A stretch of 64,000 bases of DNA from Hyphomicrobium_A sp044507625. Its GTDB lineage: Bacteria; Pseudomonadota; Alphaproteobacteria; Rhizobiales; Hyphomicrobiaceae. Under the pieces are notes generated by a model, which saw nothing but the letters and a program-made list of their open reading frames with translations, ran no database searches and had not been told where the DNA came from. The translations under genes and the position numbers were made by a program. Positions 9,310 to 18,053 of this stretch are shown piece after piece; the stretch's first letter is position 1; each line of letters opens with the position of its first letter. The DNA lies in the NCBI GenBank assembly GCA_044507625.1, contig JBIQJE010000006.1, forward strand, positions 1-64,000. Direction: 5' to 3'.

Positions 9310-9651
9310 GCGCTTCGCGTGGCGCCGGCGAAGTCCATTTGCTTTGTCGAAAGACATTTCAGTTTTAGTGTCTGTGGGCGCCGGGAATTGGTATTGCGTA
9401 TCGCGGCGCAGTCGGCGCGGACAGCGTGCCGGTGAGTTGCGTTAAACTCGCTCAGCGCATGCTCCCGCGCCGACTCGTCTCTCCACCATCCCCAAGCCCT
9501 CCGGCCGGCGCTGAAACGAAAGCCAGCGCATACGGGGTCTCGCGCTTTTGGGTTTTGCCCAAAGCTAGCATTTTCACCAAATTCTCCGCTTCCCTGGACA
9601 GCCGATGGCCGACGCCCTAAAGGCGGGTTTGCACTCTCCTCGGGGGATGAA
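9310..9651 (+). other. Gene-free stretch before the GH15 gene
   Basis: This 342-base stretch contains no convincing reading frame on either strand. The last bases (CGGGGGATGA) supply the ribosome-binding site for the gene at 9652. A promoter for the trehalose cluster is expected here, but I see no clean -35/-10 pair. Confidence 0.5.
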
Positions 9652-11466
9652 ATGCCCAATCGGAACAAATCCTTGACCGATGCCGTCGACCTCGATTTGG
9701 CACCCATCGGCAACGGACGCATCGCGGCGCTCATCAATACCAACGCGCGCATCGTCTGGTGGTGCTTCCCGCGCCTCGACGGCGATCCCGTGTTCTCCCG
9801 TCTGCTCGCCGGCGATGAGGAGAAGGGCTTTTGCGACGTCGTGCTGCACGGGCAGGTTTCCGCCCGCGCGCAATACGTGCGCAACACCGCTGTCGTGGAG
9901 ACGATACTGGAGGACGCCGCCGGCAATGCCGTGCGCGTAACCGATTTCGCGCCCCGGTTCATGCTCTATGAGCGCGCGTTCCATCCCGCGCAGATCGTGC
10001 GCCGCATCGAGCCGATAAAAGGCCTGCCGCGTATCTCCATCCGCGTGCGCCCGACATTCGGCTACGGACGAAAGGCGGAAATCGCCGCCATTGGCTCCAA
10101 CCACATTCGCTACAACGGCGGCGCGGACGCGCTTCGCGTCACCACCGATGCGCCCCTCTCCTACATCGCGCACGAGACGCCCTTCGCGCTCACCCATCCG
10201 GTGTCGCTGATCCTCGGGCCCGACGAGCCGCTCAACGCCGCCGTCGACACCACGGCCCGCGAGTTCTTGGAGCGCACGCGCAGCTACTGGCTCGGCTGGG
10301 TGCGTGGGCTGGGCATTCCGCTCGACTGGCAGGGAGCGATCATCCGCGCCGCCATCACGCTGAAGCTGTGCAGCTTCGAGGAAACCGGCGCCATCATCGC
10401 TGCGCACACGACTTCGATCCCCGAGGCACCGAACACACCCCGCACATGGGACTATCGCTTCTGCTGGCTGCGCGATGCCGCCTTCGTCATCAACGCGCTG
10501 AACCGGCTCGGCGCGACACAGACGATGGAAGGTTACCTCAACTACATCACCACCATCGCGGTCGACGTCGAGCCGCCGCTGCAGCCGGTTTACGGCATCA
10601 TCCCCAACCAATCCCTCGAGGAGCGCACCGCCGCCGACCTCGCCGGCTACCGCGGCATGGGCCCTGTGCGCGTCGGCAACCAGGCCGTCGAGCAGACGCA
10701 GCACGATGCCTACGGCAGCGTGATCCTCGGCGCATCGCACATGTTCATCGACGAGCGCCTGCCGGGCATGGGCGATGCGAGTCTCTTCCGTCGGCTCGAA
10801 CCGCTTGGCCATCAGGCGCGGCGTCTCTATCTCGAACCGGACGCCGGTCCGTGGGAATACCGCGGCCGCAAGCGCATCCACACCCATTCGGCGACGATGT
10901 GCTGGGTTGCATGTGACCGGCTTGCGCGCCTCGCCGGATTGCTCTCTCTCGATGACCGCGCCGGCTATTGGCGTGAAGCCGCCGACAAGCTCCGCGCCGA
11001 TATTCTCGAGCGCGCGTGGAGCGCGAAGTGGGGTGCGTTCGCCGGCGCCCTCGACCACGACGACCTCGACGCCAGCGCTCTGCTCATCGCCGATCTCGGC
11101 CTCGTACGCCCCGACGATGAGCGTTACCGCCGTACCGTGGACGTGATCGGCCGCGAGCTTAGCCGCAACGGCTACATGATGCGCTACATCGCCGAGGACG
11201 ATTTCGGCGAGCCGGAGACGTCGTTCCTCGTCTGCCAGCTCTGGTATGCGGACGCGCTGACCTCCATCGGCGAGAAGGCCAAGGCGCGCGACATCTTCAC
11301 CGATGTGCTTTCGCGCGCAAATTCCTTCGGCGTCCTCAGCGAGGACATCCACCCCGCAACCGGCGAGTTGTGGGGTAACATTCCGCAGACCTATTGCATG
11401 GCGGGTATCATTAACACCGGCATGAAATTGTCGCGAAGCTGGGAAGATGCCTGGGCCGCGCGCTGA
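9652..11466 (+). CDS. Glycoside hydrolase family 15 protein (glucoamylase/trehalase-like)
   Basis: The product is 604 aa with an N-terminal beta-rich region and an (alpha/alpha)6-barrel half. The GH15 signature TWDYRFCWLRDA lies near residue 262. The C-terminal part has LSEDIHPATGELWGNIPQT, where a catalytic Glu and the GN-PQ motif sit in the family. There is no signal peptide, so it acts in the cytoplasm. Bacterial members of this subgroup cleave alpha-glucosides such as trehalose or maltodextrins. Its place directly before otsA suggests a role in trehalose turnover or in supplying glucose. The ATG follows CGGGGGATGA. Glucoamylase and trehalase activity cannot be separated by reading. Confidence 0.85.
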   Translation: MPNRNKSLTDAVDLDLAPIGNGRIAALINTNARIVWWCFPRLDGDPVFSRLLAGDEEKGFCDVVLHGQVSARAQYVRNTAVVETILEDAAGNAVRVTDFAPRFMLYERAFHPAQIVRRIEPIKGLPRISIRVRPTFGYGRKAEIAAIGSNHIRYNGGADALRVTTDAPLSYIAHETPFALTHPVSLILGPDEPLNAAVDTTAREFLERTRSYWLGWVRGLGIPLDWQGAIIRAAITLKLCSFEETGAIIAAHTTSIPEAPNTPRTWDYRFCWLRDAAFVINALNRLGATQTMEGYLNYITTIAVDVEPPLQPVYGIIPNQSLEERTAADLAGYRGMGPVRVGNQAVEQTQHDAYGSVILGASHMFIDERLPGMGDASLFRRLEPLGHQARRLYLEPDAGPWEYRGRKRIHTHSATMCWVACDRLARLAGLLSLDDRAGYWREAADKLRADILERAWSAKWGAFAGALDHDDLDASALLIADLGLVRPDDERYRRTVDVIGRELSRNGYMMRYIAEDDFGEPETSFLVCQLWYADALTSIGEKAKARDIFTDVLSRANSFGVLSEDIHPATGELWGNIPQTYCMAGIINTGMKLSRSWEDAWAAR

Positions 11467-11487
11467 TCGCTGCGGATTTGCTCAGAT

Positions 11488-11513
11488 GGAACCATAACGT
11501 TCACGAATTGGTT
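11488..11513 (+). promoter_or_regulatory. Candidate EcfG-type general-stress promoter before otsA
   Basis: GGAAC at 11488-11492 and GGTT at 11510-11513 are separated by exactly 17 bases. The known consensus for the alphaproteobacterial general-stress sigma factor EcfG is GGAAC-N16/17-CGTT, so only one base of the -10 differs. The otsA start codon is about 41 bases further on. Trehalose synthesis genes are established members of EcfG regulons, which supports the call; the site itself is an inference. Confidence 0.55.
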
Positions 11514-11554
11514 GTCTGCTAGGGGAATTCACTCTCGCTATCAACGGGAGAACT

Positions 11555-13012
11555 ATGAGCCGGATCGTTCTGGTGTCGAACCGCGTCGCCGACATCTCGA
11601 AGGCCTCGCAGGCCGGCGGGATGGCCGTTGCGCTTGCCGATACGCTGCGTAGCCGCGAGGGCCTTTGGCTGGGATGGAACGGGCGTATTGGCGACCGCAG
11701 TGAAGAGCAGCGCACCACGCCCGATATAACTCAGCTCGACGGCACGACGATCGCCACGCTGCCGCTCAGCACACGCGAGCATGAGGGCTACTACACCGGC
11801 TATTCGAACAACGTGCTTTGGCCGGTCTTCCACGCCCGCCTGGACATCGCCAAGTTCGACGCGGGGTATTACGAGCGCTATCTGGCCGTCAATCGCCGCT
11901 TCGCGCGCGCGTTGCATCCGCTGCTGAAGCCCGACGACACCATCTGGGTCCACGACTATCACATGATCCCGCTCGCCATGGAGTTGCGCGCGCTCGGCGT
12001 CACCAATCCCATTGGCTTCTTCCTGCACATCCCGGTGCCGCCGGCGCAGATGTTCCTCGCCATACCCGAGCACCGCGAGCTGGCGCGCGGCCTCGCCTCC
12101 TATGATCTCATCGGCCTGCAGACCAAAGTCGATGTCGGCAATCTCATCGATTATCTGCAGGACGGCGTATTCGGCCGCATCCTTCAGGACGGCCGCATCC
12201 GCGCCTTCGACCGCGAGCTATCGATCGCGAGCTTTCCCGTGGGCATCGACGTCGATGCCTTCGTCGGTGCCCGCACGCGGCGCACCCGTGACCCCGTAAC
12301 GAGCGCCACGCGTATACTGGGCGTCGACCGCCTCGATTATACGAAGGGCCTTCCGCAGAAGTTCCGCGCCTTCGGTCGCTTCCTCGAAAAGCATCCCGAA
12401 TACCGGCGGCGCGTGATCCTGTCGCAGATCGCGCCACCGACGCGCGAGACGATGCGCGCCTACACGGAAATCCGGCATGAGCTCGAGACGCTGTCCGGGC
12501 GCATCAACGGCCGCTACGGCGAGCTCGACTGGGTACCCATTCATTACATCCACCGTGCCGCGCCCCGCAGGATGCTGGTCGATGTCTATCGCTCCTCGCG
12601 GGTGGGCTTCGTCACACCGTTGCGCGACGGCATGAACCTCGTCGCCAAGGAGTACGTCGCGGCGCAGGATCCTGCCGATCCCGGCGTACTCATCCTGTCG
12701 CGCTTTGCGGGCGCCGCGGAGCAGATGAAGGACGCGCTGATCGTCAATCCCTACGACGTCGAGGAAATGGCCGACGCGATCAAGACCGCGCTCGACATGG
12801 ACCTCGACGAGCGACGCGCCCGATACGAAGCTTTGCTCGCCGGCGTCAAACAGCACGACACTTTCTCCTGGTGCCGCTCCTTCCTGCAGGCGCTAGAGCA
12901 TGTCGGCCGCCGCCGCAAGCTGGGCATCCCCGCTTCGCCGTCCGAGGCCGCGCGCAAGGCGCTGCAGGAAATCGAACTGGCACGTGTTTCTCCACGTGGG
13001 CAGCCGAACTGA
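11555..13012 (+). CDS. otsA: Trehalose-6-phosphate synthase
   Basis: This GT20 enzyme makes trehalose-6-phosphate from UDP-glucose and glucose-6-phosphate. The product is 485 aa, near the usual 460-480. Visible motifs are VSNRVADI and GGMAVAL at the N-terminus, WVHDYHMIPLA, FFLHIPVPP, GVDRLDYTKGLP and LRDGMNLVAKEYVAAQ, all typical of OtsA. CGGGAGAACT before the ATG is a good ribosome-binding site. It is followed 29 bases later by a PfkB kinase gene and then otsB. A likely EcfG promoter lies in the 88 bases upstream, which would place it in the osmotic/desiccation stress response. Confidence 0.95.
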   Translation: MSRIVLVSNRVADISKASQAGGMAVALADTLRSREGLWLGWNGRIGDRSEEQRTTPDITQLDGTTIATLPLSTREHEGYYTGYSNNVLWPVFHARLDIAKFDAGYYERYLAVNRRFARALHPLLKPDDTIWVHDYHMIPLAMELRALGVTNPIGFFLHIPVPPAQMFLAIPEHRELARGLASYDLIGLQTKVDVGNLIDYLQDGVFGRILQDGRIRAFDRELSIASFPVGIDVDAFVGARTRRTRDPVTSATRILGVDRLDYTKGLPQKFRAFGRFLEKHPEYRRRVILSQIAPPTRETMRAYTEIRHELETLSGRINGRYGELDWVPIHYIHRAAPRRMLVDVYRSSRVGFVTPLRDGMNLVAKEYVAAQDPADPGVLILSRFAGAAEQMKDALIVNPYDVEEMADAIKTALDMDLDERRARYEALLAGVKQHDTFSWCRSFLQALEHVGRRRKLGIPASPSEAARKALQEIELARVSPRGQPN

Positions 13013-13041
13013 CGACGCACCTTGCGCATTGAGGGTACGCT

Positions 13042-14133
13042 ATGAAGGCTATGTCCATCGGCGGCGCCATGGTCGATACGATCGCAATTATCGAGAGCGA
13101 TCGCATCGAGCGCATGTCGATGCTCAATGCCGAGACGTCCTTTCTGCTGCTCGAGGAAGGTCGCAAAACGGAAGCGCTCGAGGTCTCGACCCACTGCGGT
13201 GGAGGCGCCGTGAATACGGCCGTGGCCTTAGCCAGATTGGGCTTCGACGTCTCGGCCCTTGTGAAGCTCGGGCGCGATGCGCGCGCAGAGTTTCTTCTGA
13301 CGCGTCTCGGTGCCGAAGGCGTCTCCACCCGCTGGGTCATCCGTGACGCCGAGGCACCGACCGGCGCATCGGTCATCGTCTCTTCCCACGATCGCAACGC
13401 GGCGGTATTCACGTTTCGCGGCGCCAACACGACGCTGTCGCCCGCCGATCTCACCGACGCCGCCTTCGCTGCCGATCTTGTCTATGTGTCGAGCCTGTCG
13501 AACAGGTCCGCCGACTGCTTCCCCACCATCATCGACAAAGCGAAGGCCGCCGGCGCGCTCGTTGCCGTCAACGCCGGCGTGCGCCAGCTTTCCGTCCGTG
13601 GGGGAACTTTCCTCGACAGTCTCGCCAAGGTCGACATTCTCGCCATCAACCGCCCTGAAGCAGAAGCGCTCGTGCCGGGTCTCGTCGCGCGTTTCGGCGA
13701 AGGCGGTGCAACGCTCACACTCGACGCGGGCGAGCAGCCGCCGCCACTGCTTGCACGCGGCCTCGTCGGCGGCGGCTATGAGATGAGCCTGCCCGCTTTC
13801 CTCCACGCCGTCCGCGGCCTCGGCACCAGGTATGTCATGCTCACCGATGGACACGGCGGAGCATTCGTGTGTGCGAACGAGAGCGTTCTTTTCTGCCCGG
13901 CGGTCGATGCGACCGTCGCCAGCACCACCGGAGCAGGCGATGCCATGGCGGCAACGTTCGCGGCCTATATCGCGCTCGGACGTCCCGGTGACGTTGCGTT
14001 GCGGGCCGCCACCATCAACGCCGCCAGCGTTGTCGCCTATATAGATACCCAGAGCGGGCTTTTGCGCCGCGAGGCCCTCGAAGGGCGCCTCGCCGCCCGC
14101 TCGGACCTGCACGTACGCAAGTGGAAATTATGA
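13042..14133 (+). CDS. PfkB-family carbohydrate kinase
   Basis: The product is 363 aa, near the length of adenosine kinase-like members. The N-terminal substrate motif is GGGAVNTAVALARLG (about 53-67) and the C-terminal anion-hole/catalytic motif is TTGAGDAMAATFAAY, with the catalytic Asp. It is an ATP-dependent sugar or nucleoside kinase of the ribokinase fold. It sits between otsA and otsB; its last codons overlap otsB by four bases (ATGA), so the two are probably co-translated. I do not know the substrate. A sugar linked to trehalose breakdown is one guess, adenosine another. Confidence 0.8.
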   Translation: MKAMSIGGAMVDTIAIIESDRIERMSMLNAETSFLLLEEGRKTEALEVSTHCGGGAVNTAVALARLGFDVSALVKLGRDARAEFLLTRLGAEGVSTRWVIRDAEAPTGASVIVSSHDRNAAVFTFRGANTTLSPADLTDAAFAADLVYVSSLSNRSADCFPTIIDKAKAAGALVAVNAGVRQLSVRGGTFLDSLAKVDILAINRPEAEALVPGLVARFGEGGATLTLDAGEQPPPLLARGLVGGGYEMSLPAFLHAVRGLGTRYVMLTDGHGGAFVCANESVLFCPAVDATVASTTGAGDAMAATFAAYIALGRPGDVALRAATINAASVVAYIDTQSGLLRREALEGRLAARSDLHVRKWKL

Positions 14134-14987
14134 GCTCACGCCAAACCGCACCGAAGCCATCGAACAACGGTCCGGCCGCCGGCACCGGCACACCCGTGCA
14201 AACGGAGCCCGACGCGGTGCGCGCCCGGCGCGACGCGCTGCCGGCGCGGCTCCTTTCCGCAGCCGACGTTCACGAATACGCCCTCTACCTCGATTGCGAC
14301 GGCACGCTGCTCGACATCGCCCCGACGCCGAACGAGGTCCGTGTTCCCCCCGGCCTTGTGCCGCTCCTGGAGCGCATTTCAACCGGCCTCAACGGCGCCC
14401 TTGCGATCGTCACCGGACGCCAGCTTGCCGAGATCGACTCCCTGCTCGCCCCGGCGCGATTTGTCGGCGCAGGCGTGCACGGCGGCGAGCTGCGCAATGT
14501 TGCAGGCGGCACGATCGCGCGCGTCGCCAGAGCGCTTCCCGCTTCGCTCCTCGATACAGTTATGCATCGCATGCAGAAGCTGCCCGGCATCATCGCCGAG
14601 CCGAAAGGGCCGGGCCTCGCCGTACACTACCGGCAGGCGCAGCACCTGAAGGATGCGCTGGAAGCCGAGCTTCGCGCCGTTCTATCACAATACGGCGACG
14701 AGCTCGTTCTTTCCCACGGGCGAAAGCTGTTCGAGATTATTCCCGCCGGCCATTCCAAGGGGACAGCGCTGGAAACCATCGCCGAGCTGCCGATGTTCAC
14801 AGGCCGGCGGCCGATCATGATCGGCGATGATATTGGCGACTTGCCCGCATTCGCCGCCGCGCACCGCCTGGGCGGCACCGGCATGCGCGTTGCGGGCGAG
14901 CAATTTGGACGCGTGGATGTCGATTTCCTCGGCCCCGCGGCCGTGTTCGCCTGGCTCCAGGAATTTGCCGCGCGGCTGGAAAGATAA
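14130..14987 (+). CDS. otsB: Trehalose-6-phosphate phosphatase
   Basis: This HAD-superfamily phosphatase converts trehalose-6-phosphate to trehalose, completing the OtsA pathway. The product is 285 aa. LYLDCDGTLLDIAPTP carries the DxDGT nucleophile motif, GRKLFEIIPAGHSKG is the conserved substrate/Lys region and MIGDDIGDLPAF is the metal-binding motif. The ATG at 14130 overlaps the kinase stop as ATGA; a GTG nine bases upstream is in frame but less likely. The first 45 residues are Pro/Ala-rich and probably unstructured. Confidence 0.93.
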   Translation: MSSRQTAPKPSNNGPAAGTGTPVQTEPDAVRARRDALPARLLSAADVHEYALYLDCDGTLLDIAPTPNEVRVPPGLVPLLERISTGLNGALAIVTGRQLAEIDSLLAPARFVGAGVHGGELRNVAGGTIARVARALPASLLDTVMHRMQKLPGIIAEPKGPGLAVHYRQAQHLKDALEAELRAVLSQYGDELVLSHGRKLFEIIPAGHSKGTALETIAELPMFTGRRPIMIGDDIGDLPAFAAAHRLGGTGMRVAGEQFGRVDVDFLGPAAVFAWLQEFAARLER

Positions 14988-15038
14988 ACGCGCCTGGAAT
15001 CATAGAGGTGAAATCGCAGCGCGCTGAACCGGCGTGCT

Positions 15039-15470
15039 TTAGCGCGGGGCGGGCGGACATCCGGTCTCCACGCCGTCTTCATCCCGCGCTGCCTTTGCCA
15101 AGCTGCGATATTCGCACCGCAACCGCTCGATCTCGGTTTCCTCAAGCTCTTCCAGATCCAGCAACCGGTTCTCCGCTCCTTCGATCGCGCGGATCAATTC
15201 GTCGAGCTTCACCTGGATCGCATCTGAGTCACGATTCTGCGACGCCTGAATGGCGAACACCATCAGGAATGTAACGATCGTCGTGCCCGTATTGATGACG
15301 AGCTGCCACGTATCGGAATAGCCGAACACGGGTCCCGACACGGCCCACACGAGCACCACGGCGACCGCCAGGACGAACGCATAGGGTGTGCCCGCCGCAT
15401 GCGAGGCGGCGCGAGCAAACCTCGTGAACAATGAAGGATCTTTGCCGCTCAGATATGCCATCGCGAGCAT
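15039..15470 (-). CDS. Low-affinity iron permease family membrane protein
   Basis: The product is 143 aa. The sequence SLFTRFARAASHAAGTPYAF is followed by two membrane helices (FVLAVAVVLVWAVSG and LVINTGTTIVTFLMVFAIQ). A conserved QNRDSDAIQVKLDELI segment then leads into an acidic coiled tail. This is the pattern of the small bacterial PF04120 family, named after yeast Fet4. Transport of iron by the short bacterial forms is not well established, so the name is by family. It is an isolated minus-strand gene between otsB and the ROK gene. The start could be the first ATG or the one three codons on. Confidence 0.75.
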   Translation of the reverse strand: MLAMAYLSGKDPSLFTRFARAASHAAGTPYAFVLAVAVVLVWAVSGPVFGYSDTWQLVINTGTTIVTFLMVFAIQASQNRDSDAIQVKLDELIRAIEGAENRLLDLEELEETEIERLRCEYRSLAKAARDEDGVETGCPPAPR

Positions 15471-15613
15471 AAACGCCGCGCTTATGCGCGTGGTTCCTGC
15501 GTTCGGAACCCTTTGCTCGCGCAGCGGGTTTACTCCGCGGCGCAGGCACGTCCAATTCGATTGCCATCCCGAGCGCCGCCGACAGAGGGGACTGCGCGTT
15601 AGCGGCGAGAGCG

Positions 15614-16684
15614 ATGAGCGTAATGACTGCAGAAGACCGTCCCGTCCTCAGTGCGCACGGCGCCAAGCGGCTACCGAGCGTCGAGGTCGACTGCTACAAT
15701 CTCACCATCAAGGACGAGGACGGCTTCATCGGCGACCGCGCCAGCCGCGGAGCGTTCCACGCGATCCTCGAGAAATGGCGTGAGCCCCTGCGCGAGCTTG
15801 GCGCCGATCCTCTCGGCGACAAGGCATCCGAGCAGCTCTCCAAGAAGCAGCTCGACAAGCTGCTCGCGGAAGGCCACCCGGAAGCGGGCGGCATCGTGCA
15901 CAGCGCCATCGAAGAGTTCGCCCAGGCGATCGTCAGCGTCATCAAGCGCTTCCTCAAAACCGCGAACTGGCGCGATACGGAGGCCATCGTCTTCGGCGGC
16001 GGCATGCGCGGCAGCCGCGTCGGTGAACTGGCCATCGGCCGGGCGGAGGTTCTGCTGAAGGCGTCCGGCCTCGAGCTGGAGCTCGAGCTCATCGACCACG
16101 ACCCCGATGAAGCCGGCCTGATCGGCACCGCGCACCTGATGCCCTCCTGGATTCTCGAGGGCTTCGACGGCATCCTCTCCGTCGACATCGGCGGCACCAA
16201 CATCCGTGCCGGCATCCTGGAGATGCGCCTCAAAAAGGCAAAGGATCTCTCCAAGGCGAGCGTCTTTGCATCCGAGATCTGGCGTCACGGCGATGAGAAG
16301 ACGAAGCGCGACGAGGCCGTTGCCCGCCTCATCGAAATGCTGCAGGACCACATCGCGATCGCCGAGAAAAAAGACCTGAAGCTCGCACCCGTCATCGGTA
16401 TCGGCTGCCCCGGCCGCATCCGCGAGGATGGCTCGATCGAAGCCGGGGCGCAGAACCTGCCCGGCAACTGGGAGAGCAGCCGCTTCAACCTCGCCGATTG
16501 CATCCGCGCGGACATCCCCCAGATCGGCGGGCATGAAACCCACATCGTCATCCATAACGATGCCGTCGTGCAGGGTCTCAGCGCATTGCCGATCATGCAG
16601 AAGTATGACCGTTGGGGCGTGCTGACCATCGGCACCGGGCTTGGCAACGCCCGCTTCACGAACCGGCGCAAGCGATCCGATTGA
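15614..16684 (+). CDS. ROK-family sugar kinase-like protein with apparently permuted motif order
   Basis: The product is 356 aa. The standard ROK phosphate-1 motif, normally at the N-terminus, lies at 191-200 (DIGGTNIRAG). It is followed by GIGCPGRI (262), the catalytic-Asp motif IHNDAVVQG (about 313-321) and TIGTGLGNARF (338-348) just before the end. Motifs that normally close a ROK protein, IVFGGGMRGSR (125-135) and AGLIGTAHL (167-175), come before it. The zinc motif CxCGxxGC found in many ROK proteins is not seen. So all the kinase elements appear in a circularly permuted order. A glucokinase-like role is likely but the substrate is unknown. A bulged hairpin with little T tail lies at its 3' end (about 16682-16714). 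Confidence 0.75.
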   Translation: MSVMTAEDRPVLSAHGAKRLPSVEVDCYNLTIKDEDGFIGDRASRGAFHAILEKWREPLRELGADPLGDKASEQLSKKQLDKLLAEGHPEAGGIVHSAIEEFAQAIVSVIKRFLKTANWRDTEAIVFGGGMRGSRVGELAIGRAEVLLKASGLELELELIDHDPDEAGLIGTAHLMPSWILEGFDGILSVDIGGTNIRAGILEMRLKKAKDLSKASVFASEIWRHGDEKTKRDEAVARLIEMLQDHIAIAEKKDLKLAPVIGIGCPGRIREDGSIEAGAQNLPGNWESSRFNLADCIRADIPQIGGHETHIVIHNDAVVQGLSALPIMQKYDRWGVLTIGTGLGNARFTNRRKRSD

Positions 16685-16904
16685 AGCCGCGGCCGGATGC
16701 AACCGGCCGCTTCAGTTCCTGTCACATTCCCGACACGCATCGGCTTCGACGCCAGGCGTAGACGACAGTCCATCGCGCGGCCGCGAATGGAATGGTCGAC
16801 GGCGCGCATAACCTCCGATAAAACCCCTGCCTCGTAGCACAGCCGGCGCGCAGCTTGGATCCGCAGCGCGTCCGATCCCCTCCCCGCGCCTTCAGGACAC
16901 ATCC

Positions 16905-18044
16905 ATGATTAAGCGCTTCCTCATCGCTTTCATCATTCTTGCTGTCCTCATCGGCGGCCTTGCCTACTTCCAGCTCGTCTTCAAGCCGAAGATGATCAAG
17001 GAGTTCCTCGCCGCGCAAACGCCGCCGCCGGCAACCATCACCGCCGAAGCCGCCAAGACCGAGGCCTGGGTGGAACGCCTGCCTGCCATCGGCACGCTCA
17101 TCGCGTCCCAGGGCGTGGAGATCGCGGCCCAGGTCGCCGGCATCGTGACGGAGCTGCACTTCGAGAGCGACCAGCCCGTTGCCGCCGGGGCGAACCTCGT
17201 CCAGCTCGATATTTCGGTCGAGCAGGCCGACCTCGCCAGCGCAGAGGCCATCCTGCGCGAGGCCGAGGTATCGTTCAAACGCCAGTCCGACCTGCTGACC
17301 AAATCGGTGGCGTCCGAAGCCAACGTCGACACCGCGCGAGCCAAGCGCGACAGCGCCGTCGCAACGCTCAACCGTATCAAGGCCCTCATCGCCCAGAAGA
17401 CGATCATCGCGCCGTTCGCGGGACGTCTTGGCATCCGCCACGTCGAGCTTGGACAATATATTTCGCCCGGCCTCGCGATGGTATCGCTGCAGGCGCTGGA
17501 CCCGATCTGGGTCGATTTCCCGATGCCCGAGCAGAACGTCGGCAAGCTGCGCGTGGGCCAGACGATCGAGCTGACCGTGGATGCCTTCCCCGGCAAGGTC
17601 TTCACCGGCACCATCGCCTCGCTGGACGCGCGCGTATCCCAGGAGACACGCACGCTTCTGGTGCGCGGAACGCTCGCGAACCCCGACAGCACTCTGCTCC
17701 CCGGCATGTTCGCGAACGTCGCCGTCCTCGTCGGCGCACCCGCCAACGTCGTCACCGTGCCGCGCACCGCCATCACCTTCAGCCTCTATGGCGACAGCGT
17801 CTACGTGCTCAAGCCCCTCGAAGGTCAACCCGCGCCGGCGAAGCCCGAGGACACGGTGTTTACCGCCGAGCGCCGCTTCATCAAGACCGGGCAGGTGCGC
17901 CAGGAGCGCGTGGCCATCACCTCCGGTCTCACCGCCGGAGAGCAGGTGGTGACGACCGGCCAGGTGAAGCTGACCAACGGCAGCCACGTCAAAGTCGATA
18001 ATTCGCAAGCGCTGGTTCCCCCGGCCGAGCGGCCGTACCAATAA
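16905..18044 (+). CDS. RND efflux periplasmic adaptor (membrane fusion protein)
   Basis: The product is 379 aa. It begins with a positively charged tail and one membrane helix (residues 3-22, LIAFIILAVLIGGLAYF) but has no lipobox. The lipoyl half-motif GVEIAAQVAGIVTELHF follows, then a coiled-coil hairpin (residues about 95-165), a second lipoyl half (IIAPFAGRLGIRHVELGQYI) and beta-barrel domains. This is the AcrA/MexA arrangement. It links the RND pump downstream (9 bases away) to an outer-membrane channel, which is not encoded here. An AGGA motif lies before the ATG. No TetR-type regulator flanks the pair. Confidence 0.92.
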   Translation: MIKRFLIAFIILAVLIGGLAYFQLVFKPKMIKEFLAAQTPPPATITAEAAKTEAWVERLPAIGTLIASQGVEIAAQVAGIVTELHFESDQPVAAGANLVQLDISVEQADLASAEAILREAEVSFKRQSDLLTKSVASEANVDTARAKRDSAVATLNRIKALIAQKTIIAPFAGRLGIRHVELGQYISPGLAMVSLQALDPIWVDFPMPEQNVGKLRVGQTIELTVDAFPGKVFTGTIASLDARVSQETRTLLVRGTLANPDSTLLPGMFANVAVLVGAPANVVTVPRTAITFSLYGDSVYVLKPLEGQPAPAKPEDTVFTAERRFIKTGQVRQERVAITSGLTAGEQVVTTGQVKLTNGSHVKVDNSQALVPPAERPYQ

Positions 18045-18053
18045 GGGATATCC

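Noticed and set aside
9574..11352. 592-codon open frame on the minus strand
   Set aside because: It is antisense to the GH15 gene, which has clear family signatures.
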